Below are positions 19,614 to 28,592 of a stretch of DNA of 64,000 bases, piece after piece. The position numbers and the translations under genes were made by a program. The stretch comes from Noviherbaspirillum autotrophicum (GTDB taxonomy: Bacteria; Pseudomonadota; Gammaproteobacteria; Burkholderiales; Burkholderiaceae_D): contig NZ_JWJG01000028.1 in assembly GCF_000818395.1 (NCBI RefSeq), positions 4,728,615 through 4,792,614 of the forward strand. Reading direction: 5' to 3'. Every line of letters begins with the position of its first letter. Position 1 is the first letter of the stretch. The notes beneath the pieces were generated by a model. That model was not told the origin of the DNA, made no database searches, and worked only from the letters and a program-made list of their open reading frames with translations.

Positions 19614-21692
19614 TTACAGCGCTGCGCGCAGCCCGACGAACAGGCGCCGTCCCGCGGCCGGCTCGAAGAAGCGCCGGTTGCTGTCGTTGACGATCACCGA
19701 GCCCGCGTAATTGCGGTCGAACAGGTTGTCGATGCGGCCGTACAGATACCAGTTCGCCGCACCGGCGCGGAACTCCTTGCCGGCACGCAGGTTGAACACG
19801 GCATAGCCGGGCGCGGCGTCGCTGTTGACGTCGTCGACATAGGTCTTGCTCTCGACCCGCATCTCGACCGCCGTGCTCAGTTTGGGCGCGGGACGGTATT
19901 CGAGCTGGGCGAACAGGCTGTGCAGCGGCGCGCCGGGCAGGCGGTTGCCGGCCGCGACGGTGCCGTTCTGGGTGCTCGTGTAGCTTTCGCGGAAGCGCGC
20001 ATCGAGCAGCGTGTACGCCAGCTGCGTGCTGATGCGGCCGGCGTCGGCGCGCCAGCTCGCTTCCAGCCCCCTGCGCTCGACCTTGTCGACGTTCTGGTAG
20101 ATCGAGCGACCGTTGTCGGTGGTCAGCGGCACGATTTCATCCTCGCTTTGCGCGTTGAACAGCGCGAAGTCCAGGCTGTGCACGCCAAAACGCCACTTGA
20201 CGCCGACCTCGCCCTGCGTGCTGCGCGACGGGCGCAACGCGAGGTTGGGGCCGGTGGCGCCCGCGCGGTACGCGATCTCCGTCAGGGTCGGGGTCTCGAA
20301 GCCGCGCCCGAGGTTGCCGTACACGTTGACGCTGTCGCTGGCAAACCAGACCAGGCCCAGCACCGGGCTGGTGTTGCGGTATTCCACGCTGCCGCTGTCG
20401 TTAGGGCTGGCGTTGGTGACATAGCGGTCGTCGACCGACAGTCGCACGCGGCTGCTACGCACGCCGGCGCTGGCCTTCCATTGCGGCGCGAAGGTCCAGT
20501 CGGCCTGGCCGAACAGGTCGACGTTGCTGGCGCCGTCGAGCTCGTCGCGCCGCAGCGCGCCGGCCACGCCATTGTTGTTGACGAAGCCGCGCCGCGTCTG
20601 GTCGAGGTCGTCGGCTTCCACGCCGACGGTCCAGTTCAGCGGCAGGTTGTTGACGCGGGTGGCGTGCGTCCATGACAGGCCGGCGCCGCGATAGCTGTTG
20701 TCGAGATCAACCACGCCGCCGGCCGAGGTGGGCGCACCGCCGCTGAAGGACAGCGTCTGCATGACCTGGCGCGTGCCGCCGTACACCCGCGCATTGACAC
20801 TGTTGTCCGCATCGAGCTTGTGCGCGACCACGATGCCGGCGTGCTGCTGCTCGATCGTCTTGCGCGTGTCGAAGGTTTGCGCCACCGCTGCCACCTGGCG
20901 CGGATTGCTCTCGAACTGCTGGTGCGTGAGCCCGAGCGGGTCCTGTGCCAGCGGCTGGCGGAAGACGTTGGCGATGCCGGTCACCGTGGTCGATGCCGAC
21001 GGGCGCCACAGGATCTTGGCGTTGGCCTGGGTGCGCTCGGCGGCGCTGTGGTCGCGGTAGCCGTCTGTCTCGTAATGGGACACGTCGACGAGCGCGCCGA
21101 GCTCGGCGCCGCCGCCGCCCAGCGTGACGTCCTGCTGCCGCTGCCCGTAACTGCCTGCGCCCAGCGAGGCGCGCGCGAACGGCGCGGCCGGCGCCAGCGG
21201 CGGGTCCTCGGTAAAGACTTGCACTACGCCGCCGGCGGCATTGCCATACAACTGGGCCACCGGGCCGCGCAGCACCTCGATGCGGCGCGTCGACGTCAGC
21301 GTGGCCGTCGCCGCCTGCCCCTGCCCGTCCGGCATGGTGGCGGGGATGCCGTCGACCAGGATGCGCACGCCGCGCACACCGAAGGTGGAACGGGTGCCGA
21401 AGCCGCGCACCGACAGCTGCAGGTCCTGCGCATAGTTTTGCCGCTCGCGGATCTGGATGCCGGGCGTGGCCGACAGCAGTTCCGACATGTTGACCAGCGG
21501 CGTGGGCGCGGCCAGCGGATCGACCTGCACCGCGTCGATCGATGCGGCCGCGTCGAACCGCGTCTGCTCGGTGCGGCTGGCCGATACCACGATCGGTTCG
21601 AGCTGCTTGTCCTGCTGCGCCTGGGCTTGTGCGCCCGGCAGCAGGAGCGCGCCGGCGGAAAGGGCCGCGCTTCCCAATATCAGTTTGTTCAT
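19614..21692 (-). CDS. pqqU: TonB-dependent receptor, PqqU/YncD-like (PQQ uptake)
   Basis: A 692-residue outer-membrane receptor with signal peptide, plug domain and C-terminal beta-barrel. The plug region NYAQDLQLSVRGFGTRSTFG, followed by VDGIPATMPDGQGQ, and the later segments GYRDHSA, DTRKTIEQ and VGSVIVNDSN-type C-terminus closely resemble what I recall of E. coli YncD. YncD, now PqqU, takes up the cofactor PQQ. It is first in an operon with the propeller and cytochrome b, behind a consensus sigma-54 promoter. No PQQ synthesis genes are in the window, so import could matter to the host. PqqU identity is from memory, without alignment. Confidence 0.85.
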   Translation of the reverse strand: MNKLILGSAALSAGALLLPGAQAQAQQDKQLEPIVVSASRTEQTRFDAAASIDAVQVDPLAAPTPLVNMSELLSATPGIQIRERQNYAQDLQLSVRGFGTRSTFGVRGVRILVDGIPATMPDGQGQAATATLTSTRRIEVLRGPVAQLYGNAAGGVVQVFTEDPPLAPAAPFARASLGAGSYGQRQQDVTLGGGGAELGALVDVSHYETDGYRDHSAAERTQANAKILWRPSASTTVTGIANVFRQPLAQDPLGLTHQQFESNPRQVAAVAQTFDTRKTIEQQHAGIVVAHKLDADNSVNARVYGGTRQVMQTLSFSGGAPTSAGGVVDLDNSYRGAGLSWTHATRVNNLPLNWTVGVEADDLDQTRRGFVNNNGVAGALRRDELDGASNVDLFGQADWTFAPQWKASAGVRSSRVRLSVDDRYVTNASPNDSGSVEYRNTSPVLGLVWFASDSVNVYGNLGRGFETPTLTEIAYRAGATGPNLALRPSRSTQGEVGVKWRFGVHSLDFALFNAQSEDEIVPLTTDNGRSIYQNVDKVERRGLEASWRADAGRISTQLAYTLLDARFRESYTSTQNGTVAAGNRLPGAPLHSLFAQLEYRPAPKLSTAVEMRVESKTYVDDVNSDAAPGYAVFNLRAGKEFRAGAANWYLYGRIDNLFDRNYAGSVIVNDSNRRFFEPAAGRRLFVGLRAAL

Positions 21693-21742
21693 GTTCGCCT
21701 TCTTAGTCAGGTCTGGTGTTCGATGTCTCCGCTTTCAGCTCA

Positions 21743-21757
21743 GCAAGTTGCGTGCCA
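21743..21757 (-). promoter_or_regulatory. Sigma-54 promoter for the pqqU operon
   Basis: Minus-strand TGGCACG-CAAC-TTGC followed by T, an exact -24/-12 consensus. It lies about 50 bases upstream of the receptor start. Confidence 0.88.
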
Positions 21758-21774
21758 CTAGGCCGGCGCAGGGC

Positions 21775-21789
21775 CGGAACGAAACTTGC
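21775..21789 (+). promoter_or_regulatory. Sigma-54-like promoter for the second TonB receptor
   Basis: CGGAACG-AAAC-TTGC: invariant GG and GC, correct spacing, perfect -12 box and imperfect -24 box. The gene start is 48 bases downstream. It faces away from the pqqU promoter, whose -24 box is only 17 bases off. Confidence 0.6.
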
Positions 21790-21836
21790 GAATGTCGACG
21801 GCGCATCGATCATCAAACAACAAGGGGAGACACTTC

Positions 21837-24176
21837 ATGAACCAGCGCAAACACGTTCGCGGCGCGACCGGTTTCGCATGCTGCCTGCTCGCTGCGATGG
21901 CGGCGGCGCCCTCCGCCCGCGGTGACACGACGCTGCCGGCGCTGGTCGTCAGCGCTGCGGCCATCCCGCCCGGGCTGGGCATCGAAACCGAACGCCTGCC
22001 GTACAGCGTACAGCGCATTTCCGGCGCCGACCGGCGCGAGGCCGGCGGCGACATCACCGACGTCATGGCGAGCCGCCTGACGGGCGTAAACACCAACGAA
22101 ATCGCCGGCAACGCCTTCCTCAACGATGTCAGCTTCCACGGCTTTCGCGCCTCGCCGACGCTGGGCACCGCGCAGGGCATGTCGGTGTACCTGGACGGCA
22201 TACGCATCAACGAAGCGTTCGGCGACGTTGTCAACTGGGACATGCTGCCGCAGGCGGCGCTCGACGACACACTGCTGGTGGCGGGCTCCAATCCCCTGTA
22301 CGGCCTCAACACGCTCGGCGGCACGCTCGCCTTCACCACCAAGTCGGGCCGCACCCACCCCGGCCTGTCGGCCGAACTGAGCGTCGCCAGCCACGGCCGC
22401 AGGCAGCTCGATCTGACGCATGGTGCGCAGCACGACAACGGCCTGCACAGCTTCATCGCCGCCACCTTGTTCGACGAAGCCGGCTGGCGCGACCATTCCG
22501 GCGGCAGCCTCGCCAACCTGTTCGCCAAGCTCGGCGGCAGGCAGGGCATGACGTCCTGGGAGCTGTCGCTGCTGCACGGCAGAAGCCGCCTGCACGGCAA
22601 CGGCCTGCTGCCGAGCTATCGCTGGCAGGACGGCGCGCAGCAAAACGGCCTGTACGAAGACAGCCGCTCGGCCGCCTACACCTACCCGGACCGCACGCAA
22701 AACCGCCTGACGCAAGTCGGCTTCAACCTGCGCCACGCCCCCGACGACGCCACGGAGCTGGCGCTCACCGCCTACCTGCGCCACAGCCGGCGCGACAGCG
22801 TCAACGGCGACGTCAGCGCCGCCTACGGCGACTATGTCGAAAGCTGCGCGGCCGGCTTCAATGCCGACGGCAGCGCGCGCCAGCCGCAGTCGTGTCCCTA
22901 CGACCGCGACAGCGCCGGCGCCCTGCATCCGGCTTCGCTGAACATGGCCGCCACGCGCCAGCGCAGCGCCGGCGCCAGCCTGAATTTGACGCGCTACCTG
23001 GAGCGGCACCAGCTGCTGCTGGGCGCCGCCGTCGACGCCAGCCTGATGCGCTACAGCCAGACGCAGCAGGACGGCTGGTTCGGCAACGACCGCGGCGTCA
23101 TCGCCGACCCGCAGGCCGACGTCGAACAGGAGGCAGCCGTGACGGGCCGCTCCACGGCGCTGGGCCTGTATGCGAGCGACACCTGGCAGGCCGCCAAGCA
23201 GACCGCGCTGACCGGCTCGGCCCGCCTGAACCGGGTGGAAGTGAGCAACACCATCGCCGGCCAGGCGCAGGAACGCTTCATCTACACCAAGCTCAATCCC
23301 GCGCTGGGCGCGGTACATTCCCTCAACAACGCGGTCGCGCTGTTCGCCAACCTCGGCCAGAGCAACCGCGTGCCGACCGTCATCGAGCTCGGTTGCGCCG
23401 ATCCGCAGCATCCCTGCCGCCTGCCGGTCGGCCTGCAGTCCGACCCGTACCTGAAACAGGTCGTGTCGCGCACCGCCGAAGCCGGCGTGCGCCTGCGCAC
23501 GTCCGAGCGCGGCACACTGACGCTGTCGGCCTACCGCAGCGTCAACCGCGACGACATCCTGTTCCTCACCAGCGGCACGCAAGGCTATTTCGCCAACTTC
23601 GAGCGCACGCTGCGCCAGGGCGTCGACATCTCGGCCACCGCGCGTTTTGACAGTATCGACGCGTTTGCCGGCTACAGCTTCCTGGACGCGACCTACGATG
23701 CGAGCGGTGTGCTGTTCTACGGCGAGCGCAACGTGCAAATCGCGCCGGGCACGCGCATGGCTGGCTTGCCGCGCCATACCTTCAAGGCCGGCGCCAGCTG
23801 GCATGCCACGCCGCGCCTGATGCTGGGCGGCAGCATGCTGGCGCTGTCGAGCGTGGTATCGCAGGGCAACGAGGACGGACTGCTCGGCGACCCGGCGGCG
23901 GGAGAAACACCACAGCGCGCCGACTGGCGCGTGCGCGGCTACGCCATTTTCAATGCCAGCATCAGCTACAAGAGTGAAGGCAGATGGGAGCTTTTCGGCG
24001 GCATCAGCAACCTGTTCGACCGCCGCTATGAAACCTACGGCGCGCTGGCGGTCGACATGTTCCCCGGCGGCCGTCTGGCGCAGCCGCATGCGGGCACGGA
24101 CGGCGCCGACATCGCCCGCTTCGTGGCGCCGGGCGCGCCGCGCACCATTTCCATCGGCGTGCGCTACCGGATGTAG
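21837..24176 (+). CDS. TonB-dependent receptor, substrate unknown (metal or cofactor candidate)
   Basis: A 779-residue outer-membrane receptor. ATG 21837 follows AAGGGGAGA, and the signal peptide ends near ...PSARG. The plug has FRASPTLGTAQGMSVYLDGI and PLYGLNTLGGTL; a 22-strand-type barrel follows, ending in a typical aromatic-poor RYRM. It is divergent from the PqqU-like receptor with its own probable sigma-54 promoter. Together with the lanthanide-type alcohol dehydrogenase this makes uptake of a lanthanide complex a tempting inference, but nothing in the sequence fixes the ligand. Family call is firm, substrate open. Confidence 0.88.
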   Translation: MNQRKHVRGATGFACCLLAAMAAAPSARGDTTLPALVVSAAAIPPGLGIETERLPYSVQRISGADRREAGGDITDVMASRLTGVNTNEIAGNAFLNDVSFHGFRASPTLGTAQGMSVYLDGIRINEAFGDVVNWDMLPQAALDDTLLVAGSNPLYGLNTLGGTLAFTTKSGRTHPGLSAELSVASHGRRQLDLTHGAQHDNGLHSFIAATLFDEAGWRDHSGGSLANLFAKLGGRQGMTSWELSLLHGRSRLHGNGLLPSYRWQDGAQQNGLYEDSRSAAYTYPDRTQNRLTQVGFNLRHAPDDATELALTAYLRHSRRDSVNGDVSAAYGDYVESCAAGFNADGSARQPQSCPYDRDSAGALHPASLNMAATRQRSAGASLNLTRYLERHQLLLGAAVDASLMRYSQTQQDGWFGNDRGVIADPQADVEQEAAVTGRSTALGLYASDTWQAAKQTALTGSARLNRVEVSNTIAGQAQERFIYTKLNPALGAVHSLNNAVALFANLGQSNRVPTVIELGCADPQHPCRLPVGLQSDPYLKQVVSRTAEAGVRLRTSERGTLTLSAYRSVNRDDILFLTSGTQGYFANFERTLRQGVDISATARFDSIDAFAGYSFLDATYDASGVLFYGERNVQIAPGTRMAGLPRHTFKAGASWHATPRLMLGGSMLALSSVVSQGNEDGLLGDPAAGETPQRADWRVRGYAIFNASISYKSEGRWELFGGISNLFDRRYETYGALAVDMFPGGRLAQPHAGTDGADIARFVAPGAPRTISIGVRYRM

Positions 24177-24722
24177 GGCGGGAGCGTCAGGAATCGGGGG
24201 GCTGTTGCGTCTCGTGACAGTCGCTGTCACTTTTTGGAACGGTGGGCACGTAGCGGCATGTTTGGCACGGCGCGCATCGCCCCTGGAAGGCACAGGGCCA
24301 GAGCATTGACATGATGAAAAGCGGCAGGAACCCATTGCTTTGTGAAACGCAGCCCACATCCACTCCTAGGTTTCGGTTAAGACGAGGGAATTTTCCGCTC
24401 TGCATTTTCCAGATATTTGCTCCGGGCAATTATCTTTTTGATCAGATATCGGAACGTGGCACAGCTCGTCTCATCTAATGGCATGAAGCCAAAGCAAGGG
24501 GACAGTAATGCGTACGCATTCACGTTCTTGCTCCCCGGTGCGCCCATGCGGCCGCGATTTTGTCTGCGAACGCATGCTGCGCGCATCGTTATCGCAGGGC
24601 ATCGACCTTGTATCCAACGTGGCGTTCGAATTTGACGGAGATTATTGCGGGAGAGTCGTTATCGTCGTGCTCGCGCATCTTTCAGGCAGGTGGGTAATTA
24701 ACTCTTTATGAAAGGACATAGT
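24177..24722. other. Long intergenic region after the second TonB receptor
   Basis: About 546 bases. Only one weak small-gene candidate (24508-24711) is seen. No -24/-12 element points at either neighbour. A TGGCACG at 24262 lacks a matching TTGC. Confidence 0.4.
24508..24711 (+). CDS. Possible small protein, unknown
   Basis: A 67-residue frame starting MRTHSRSCSPVR with a fair ribosome site (AAGGGGACAGTA). It has several cysteines and no recognised family. It ends 12 bases before the DUF4142 gene start. Composition does not clearly separate it from noise. Confidence 0.25.
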   Translation: MRTHSRSCSPVRPCGRDFVCERMLRASLSQGIDLVSNVAFEFDGDYCGRVVIVVLAHLSGRWVINSL

Positions 24723-25241
24723 ATGAAGAAGGCACTGATTACTTTCACAATAGGTTTGTCCGCACTGATGAGCGTTGCCGCATTCGCGCAGACGCCGAAC
24801 GACGCACAAATTGCCGGCATCGTTGTCGCTGCCAACACGGTCGATATCGACGCGGGAAAGCTCGCCAAGTCGAAGGCGACGAACAAGGACGTCAAGCGCT
24901 TCGCCGAACATATGATCACCGACCATACCGGCTCCAACAAGAAGGCGACAGCGCTGGTGAAGAAGCTCAAGGTAAAACCGGAAGAGAGCGACACCAGCAA
25001 GAAGCTCAAGGATGACGGCGCGGCGAATGTGAGCAAGCTCAAAGGACTCAAGGGCGCAGAATTCGACAAGGCTTACATTGAGAATGAAGTGACGTATCAC
25101 CAGACCGTGCTCGACGCGATAGACAAGACCCTGCTCCCCAGCGCGAAAAATAGCGAGCTGAAGGATCTTTTGGAAAAGACGCGCCCGGTAATCAATGACC
25201 ACTTGCAGATGGCTAAGAAGGTGCAAGCTGAAATGAAGTAA
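24723..25241 (+). CDS. DUF4142 exported protein
   Basis: A 172-residue periplasmic protein with a signal peptide (MKKALITFTIGLSALMSVAA, cut after FAQ) and an all-helical DUF4142 domain rich in Lys. Visible landmarks are RFAEHMITDHTGSN and VTYHQTVLDAID, which carry conserved His. The fold resembles ferritin-like bundles and the function is not established. ATG 24723 is preceded by AAAGGA; an upstream ATG at 24708 lacks one. It is two bases from the cupredoxin gene, likely one operon. Confidence 0.88.
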   Translation: MKKALITFTIGLSALMSVAAFAQTPNDAQIAGIVVAANTVDIDAGKLAKSKATNKDVKRFAEHMITDHTGSNKKATALVKKLKVKPEESDTSKKLKDDGAANVSKLKGLKGAEFDKAYIENEVTYHQTVLDAIDKTLLPSAKNSELKDLLEKTRPVINDHLQMAKKVQAEMK

Positions 25242-25242
25242 G

Positions 25243-25653
25243 GTGATGCGGGGCATGTTGATGAACCTTGAACACCGGCCGCGGATGTTGCGGCCGGTGG
25301 TCGCGGCTTCTCACCTTCTAAAAAGACGCCGGACAGACTCTTATGCCGCAGCGGCGCTCTTGCTGACTGTGGCGAGCGGCTACGCCTACGCTGCGCCGCC
25401 AACGGCGTCGCATACCGTGATCATCGAAGCCTTGCGTTATTCGCCGCCCACCATCGAAGTCAACAAGGGCGACACCATCGTTTGGCGCAACAAGGATCCC
25501 TTTCCGCATACCGTCACCACGCAAAATCGTGCGTTTGATTCCGGCCAGATCGCCGAAGGGAAATCCTGGAAATTCAAGGCGAAGCAAAGCGGAGAGTTCA
25601 CCTACATCTGTACGCTGCATCCGACGATGAAGGGAACACTGATTGTCAAATAA
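25243..25653 (+). CDS. Cupredoxin (amicyanin/plastocyanin-like copper protein)
   Basis: Exported blue-copper protein whose mature domain begins near APPTASHTVIIEALRYSP. Copper ligands are visible: His in DPFPHTVT, then Cys, His and Met in the C-terminal loop CTLHPTMKG. It probably carries single electrons in the periplasm. The N-terminus is long and basic before the hydrophobic stretch; GTG 25243 or ATG 25246 are the nearest starts, but a start further in is possible. It follows the DUF4142 gene. Confidence 0.85.
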   Translation: MMRGMLMNLEHRPRMLRPVVAASHLLKRRRTDSYAAAALLLTVASGYAYAAPPTASHTVIIEALRYSPPTIEVNKGDTIVWRNKDPFPHTVTTQNRAFDSGQIAEGKSWKFKAKQSGEFTYICTLHPTMKGTLIVK

Positions 25654-25790
25654 AAATCACCGACTGGACTAGGGGGACGTGCGTTGCCTGCGGCTTGCCG
25701 TTGGTGCGATGGCGCGCGATCAGGATTGCAACGCAACTGGCGGAATGATCTGCGGGAAAACCTTTGTCATCACAAGGTAGAGGGCTCGTC

Positions 25791-26792
25791 ATGCACAGCA
25801 AGAACACCATTCTCGTAGCAGCCATCGTTTCACTGGGCCAGGGAGCATCGCTTGCGGCTTTTGCTGACGCTCCAGTGAGCGCCAGCCAGGTCGTGCAGGC
25901 GCTCGAAGACACGTTTGGTGTCCATCCCGGCCAACGGCGCAACCATGTCAAAGGCACCTGTGCTCTTGGCGAATTCATCGGGAACCCGGAAATTGCCCGC
26001 TACAGTCGTTCGGCGCTGTTCACCGGCAAACCGGTTCCGGTGGTTGCGCGGTTCTCGGTAGCAGGCGGAAATCCTAACGCACCCGATACGGCAAAATCAG
26101 CGAGGGGCATGGCATTGGAGTTCCAGCTTCCGCAAGGACATTTGCAACATATGACGATGATTAACACTCCCGTTTTCGGCGCGGCCTCGCCGAAAACATT
26201 CTTCGACCTGACTGTCGCTACGCGCCCCGATCCCAAGACCGGCAAGCCGGACCCGGAAAAAATCAAGGCTTTTAAGGCGAGCCACCCGGATAACAGTGAA
26301 CAGGCAAAATTCCTGGAAACGCACAATCCGCCCATGAGCTACGCGAACAGCGCTTACTTTGGAATCCACACATTCAAATTTATCAGCCAGGACAACAAGA
26401 CGACCCTGGTACGCTGGCAGTTCGTTCCCCAGGATGGCGAAAAAAGGCTATCCGACGAGGAGTTGAAGTCGGCAGCCCCGAACTTCCTGGAGCCGGCATT
26501 GATCCGCCGGACACAGCGCGGTCCAGTTCGGTGGGACATGGTCGTCACCATTGGCGAGCCGGGAGACTCGGAGGATAACCCCACGCTCGCCTGGCCCCAG
26601 GAACGTCGACAGATCAAGGCTGGCGTTTTGACGATAAGCGCCGCCATGTCGCAAAAAGGCGCCAAGTGCGAGCCGATTAACTATGATCCTTTAGTGATGT
26701 CCGATGGCATTGCGCCGACCAACGATCCGATATTGCTCTTTCGGTCCCCATCCTATGCAGTCTCTGCGGGAAAACGCCTTTCTGGTCAATGA
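25791..26792 (+). CDS. Exported catalase-family peroxidase
   Basis: A 333-residue haem protein of the small catalase-related (SrpA-like) peroxidase family. It has a signal peptide ending ...AAFADA, the distal-His region HPGQRRNHVKGTCALGEF, ARFSVAGGNPNAPDT, and SARGMALEF further on. It probably removes peroxide in the periplasm. ATG 25791 is preferred (MHSKNT with GAGGG upstream) over 25764. It is downstream of the cupredoxin gene but 137 bases away. Confidence 0.88.
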   Translation: MHSKNTILVAAIVSLGQGASLAAFADAPVSASQVVQALEDTFGVHPGQRRNHVKGTCALGEFIGNPEIARYSRSALFTGKPVPVVARFSVAGGNPNAPDTAKSARGMALEFQLPQGHLQHMTMINTPVFGAASPKTFFDLTVATRPDPKTGKPDPEKIKAFKASHPDNSEQAKFLETHNPPMSYANSAYFGIHTFKFISQDNKTTLVRWQFVPQDGEKRLSDEELKSAAPNFLEPALIRRTQRGPVRWDMVVTIGEPGDSEDNPTLAWPQERRQIKAGVLTISAAMSQKGAKCEPINYDPLVMSDGIAPTNDPILLFRSPSYAVSAGKRLSGQ

Positions 26793-27137
26793 CGTCGCTC
26801 GGTGAAAATCACGAAGGAAAGGTGTCTTGGGTGTCTGCGAGACAGCGATGTGAGTGACCGTTTAGAATCGTGTGCGCCATTTTCTTCGATCAGGGCGATC
26901 GTGCGGGAAGCTACCGATAGCTGCCGGCATGACGAATATGCAGAAAGACTCGTTGCGCCCACTTACACATATTCACCTCGCACTGGACGCCCCCGAAATC
27001 GGCCATTCCTTGCAAGCTCGTTCACATCACGCTATCCATCGGCGAGAGAATGCCGCTGTCACTCTAGTTCAGTACGTGCGGATAGATCAAGAAAGTGTCT
27101 TCGAACGATCCCGGTTCGCGGGCCGGTCGATTCGTGA
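26793..27137. other. Non-coding stretch before the intI fragment
   Basis: 345 bases without a credible gene. The minus-strand continuation of intI from 27137 leftwards does not read as integrase in any frame, so the break in intI is a true junction. No terminal repeats of an insertion sequence are visible. Confidence 0.45.
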
Positions 27138-27365
27138 TCAGACGATCTGCCGGTCATTATTCAGGTACGAGAGGAAAGCACGTATCTCGTTTTCCCCCAT
27201 ATCTACGGGATGGTGCAAGCCATGGACGCGCATGTACCATTTCATCCAATATACATAAGTGCGCTCGGTGCTGAGGGTGTCATGCTTGTCCCGGATGCAT
27301 CGGCACAATTGATCGAGGAACTGCGGCTGTCTTTCTGCTATCGTCTCAGACATGCCTTGTTTCAC
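27138..27365 (-). pseudogene. intI: Truncated integron integrase (N-terminal fragment)
   Basis: A 75-residue frame matching the N-terminal SAM-like domain of IntI tyrosine recombinases: LDQLCRCIRDKHDTLSTERT followed by YVYWMKWYMRVHGLHHP and EIRAFLSYL. It stops after the first quarter of a normal 320-340-residue IntI. The whole catalytic domain with the RHRY residues is absent. It faces away from the cassettes, as intI does. Recombination by this copy is not possible. Confidence 0.85.
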
Positions 27366-27494
27366 GTTTATTTAATACTGCGTGGATGCACAGCTGTCGT
27401 GCCAAGGCAAGGCGCCATGCCGCTTGCGGGCGATCAAATGAGCTTGCATAACGGCTCGCCACCTTGCATAACGGCGCGAGCTGTTCTGTTAAAT
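27366..27494 (+). other. attI-like site, copy 1
   Basis: The region between the intI start and the first cassette ends in the core GTTAAAT (27488-27494). Just before it are two direct copies of TTGCATAACGGC, as expected of integrase-binding repeats. The whole stretch, with the intI start, is repeated in inverted orientation at 42382-42545. Confidence 0.75.
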
Positions 27495-27502
27495 GAGCAG
27501 TT

Positions 27503-27880
27503 ATGTCTATTAAGTGGCCACACCTAATTTTCCTGACAGAGGCCTGTTTGATCTTTGGATCCGGATGCGCCATGTCTGAACAGGATTGGAGAACACGTGA
27601 TTCGCGGTTTGATAATTACCATACCGTCTTCGTAATGCCTAACGGGAAAGTGCGGTTGAATGGTTCGAGGCAGGCAGGAGATCGAACAATGTACCGCTTT
27701 AATTTTGTTCGTAAGGATTTGAATTCAATCAGTAATGATCGTGAAACCGCGATTCGAACATACCTTGAGGTACACAATGCTCTGCCTAGTGAATGCAAAT
27801 CAGGATACCGTGTAGTGGATCATGGCGATAATGAAGGATGGTCTTCTTGGGCAGTAATTGAATGCATAAATCAACCATGA
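27503..27880 (+). CDS. Integron cassette gene 1: putative lipoprotein, unknown
   Basis: A 125-residue protein with an N-terminal hydrophobic segment and a lipobox-like GSGC near residue 22, then a soluble region (NYHTVFVMPNGKVRLNG). No function is recognised. It begins nine bases after the attI core, is AT-richer than the chromosomal genes and is followed by an attC site, so it is the first cassette. Confidence 0.7.
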   Translation: MSIKWPHLIFLTEACLIFGSGCAMSEQDWRTRDSRFDNYHTVFVMPNGKVRLNGSRQAGDRTMYRFNFVRKDLNSISNDRETAIRTYLEVHNALPSECKSGYRVVDHGDNEGWSSWAVIECINQP

Positions 27881-27921
27881 TGGAAGCCATAAGTCGCCAG
27901 ACGAATCAGCGGACAGGGCCG

Positions 27922-27980
27922 GACATAACTCACAATTCGACACCGACGCGCAAGCGCGCTGGTCAATACAATCGTTAGAC
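27922..27980 (+). repeat. attC site 1
   Basis: About 59 bases ending in the core GTTAGAC (27974-27980), with an inner hairpin around CGACGCGCAAGCGCGC. It matches the attC at 41938-41996 (minus strand) over most of its length, sharing TTCGACACCGACGC. This shows both arrays use one attC family. Confidence 0.75.
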
Positions 27981-28019
27981 GACACAACCTACTCAGGTAT
28001 TGAGCCGAAGGAGAAAATA

Positions 28020-28592
28020 ATGGCAACGCAGTACTACACTGCATCGAGCATCGACGGCTTTATCGCTACCGAAGACGATTCGCTAGAGTGGCTGTTTCCG
28101 CTAGCAGACTTGGAAAAAACAAGTTACCCCACTTTTATTTCGGAGGTTGGTGCCATTGCAATGGGCTCGTCGACCTACGAATGGTTGCTGAGGCACGCTG
28201 TCAAACTCGGTGCTGTGGACGAGGGCAAGTGGCCTTATTCACAGCCCGCATGGATCTTCTCCAGCCGTAAACTTGATGCCCCTGCGGGGGCGGACATCCG
28301 ATTCGTTCAAGGTGATGTCCGGTCTGTCCATACTCAAATGAAGAGGGTCGCCAACACCAAAAATATTTGGGTCATGGGCGGAGGCGATCTCGCTGGGCAG
28401 TTTTTTGACGCCGGCCTTTTAGATGAGCTTATCGTCCAGATAGGTTCGGTTTCTCTTGGTCACGGTAAGTCCGTTTTTCCGCGCCGAGTTTTCAGTCCTG
28501 TGCTTCAGCTGGTGTCCGTAGATCGCGTTAACGAGGGCATGGCCGAGCTTCGGTATAAAATCGGCAAAGCGAACCAAGCAGAAGACGCCTAA
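28020..28592 (+). CDS. Cassette gene 2: RibD/DHFR-fold reductase family protein
   Basis: A 190-residue cytoplasmic protein of the dihydrofolate-reductase-like (RibD C-terminal) family. It starts YYTASSIDGFIA and has MGSSTYEWLL, the NADPH-binding VMGGGDLAGQFFDAGLLDEL and the C-terminal LGHGKSVFP. It is likely an NADPH reductase of unknown substrate; it lacks the length of true resistance DHFR cassettes. It ends inside the short attC that follows. Confidence 0.85.
   Translation: MATQYYTASSIDGFIATEDDSLEWLFPLADLEKTSYPTFISEVGAIAMGSSTYEWLLRHAVKLGAVDEGKWPYSQPAWIFSSRKLDAPAGADIRFVQGDVRSVHTQMKRVANTKNIWVMGGGDLAGQFFDAGLLDELIVQIGSVSLGHGKSVFPRRVFSPVLQLVSVDRVNEGMAELRYKIGKANQAEDA

Noticed and set aside
24262-24277. 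TGGCACG in the gap after the second TonB receptor
   Set aside because: No TTGC at the required spacing on either strand.
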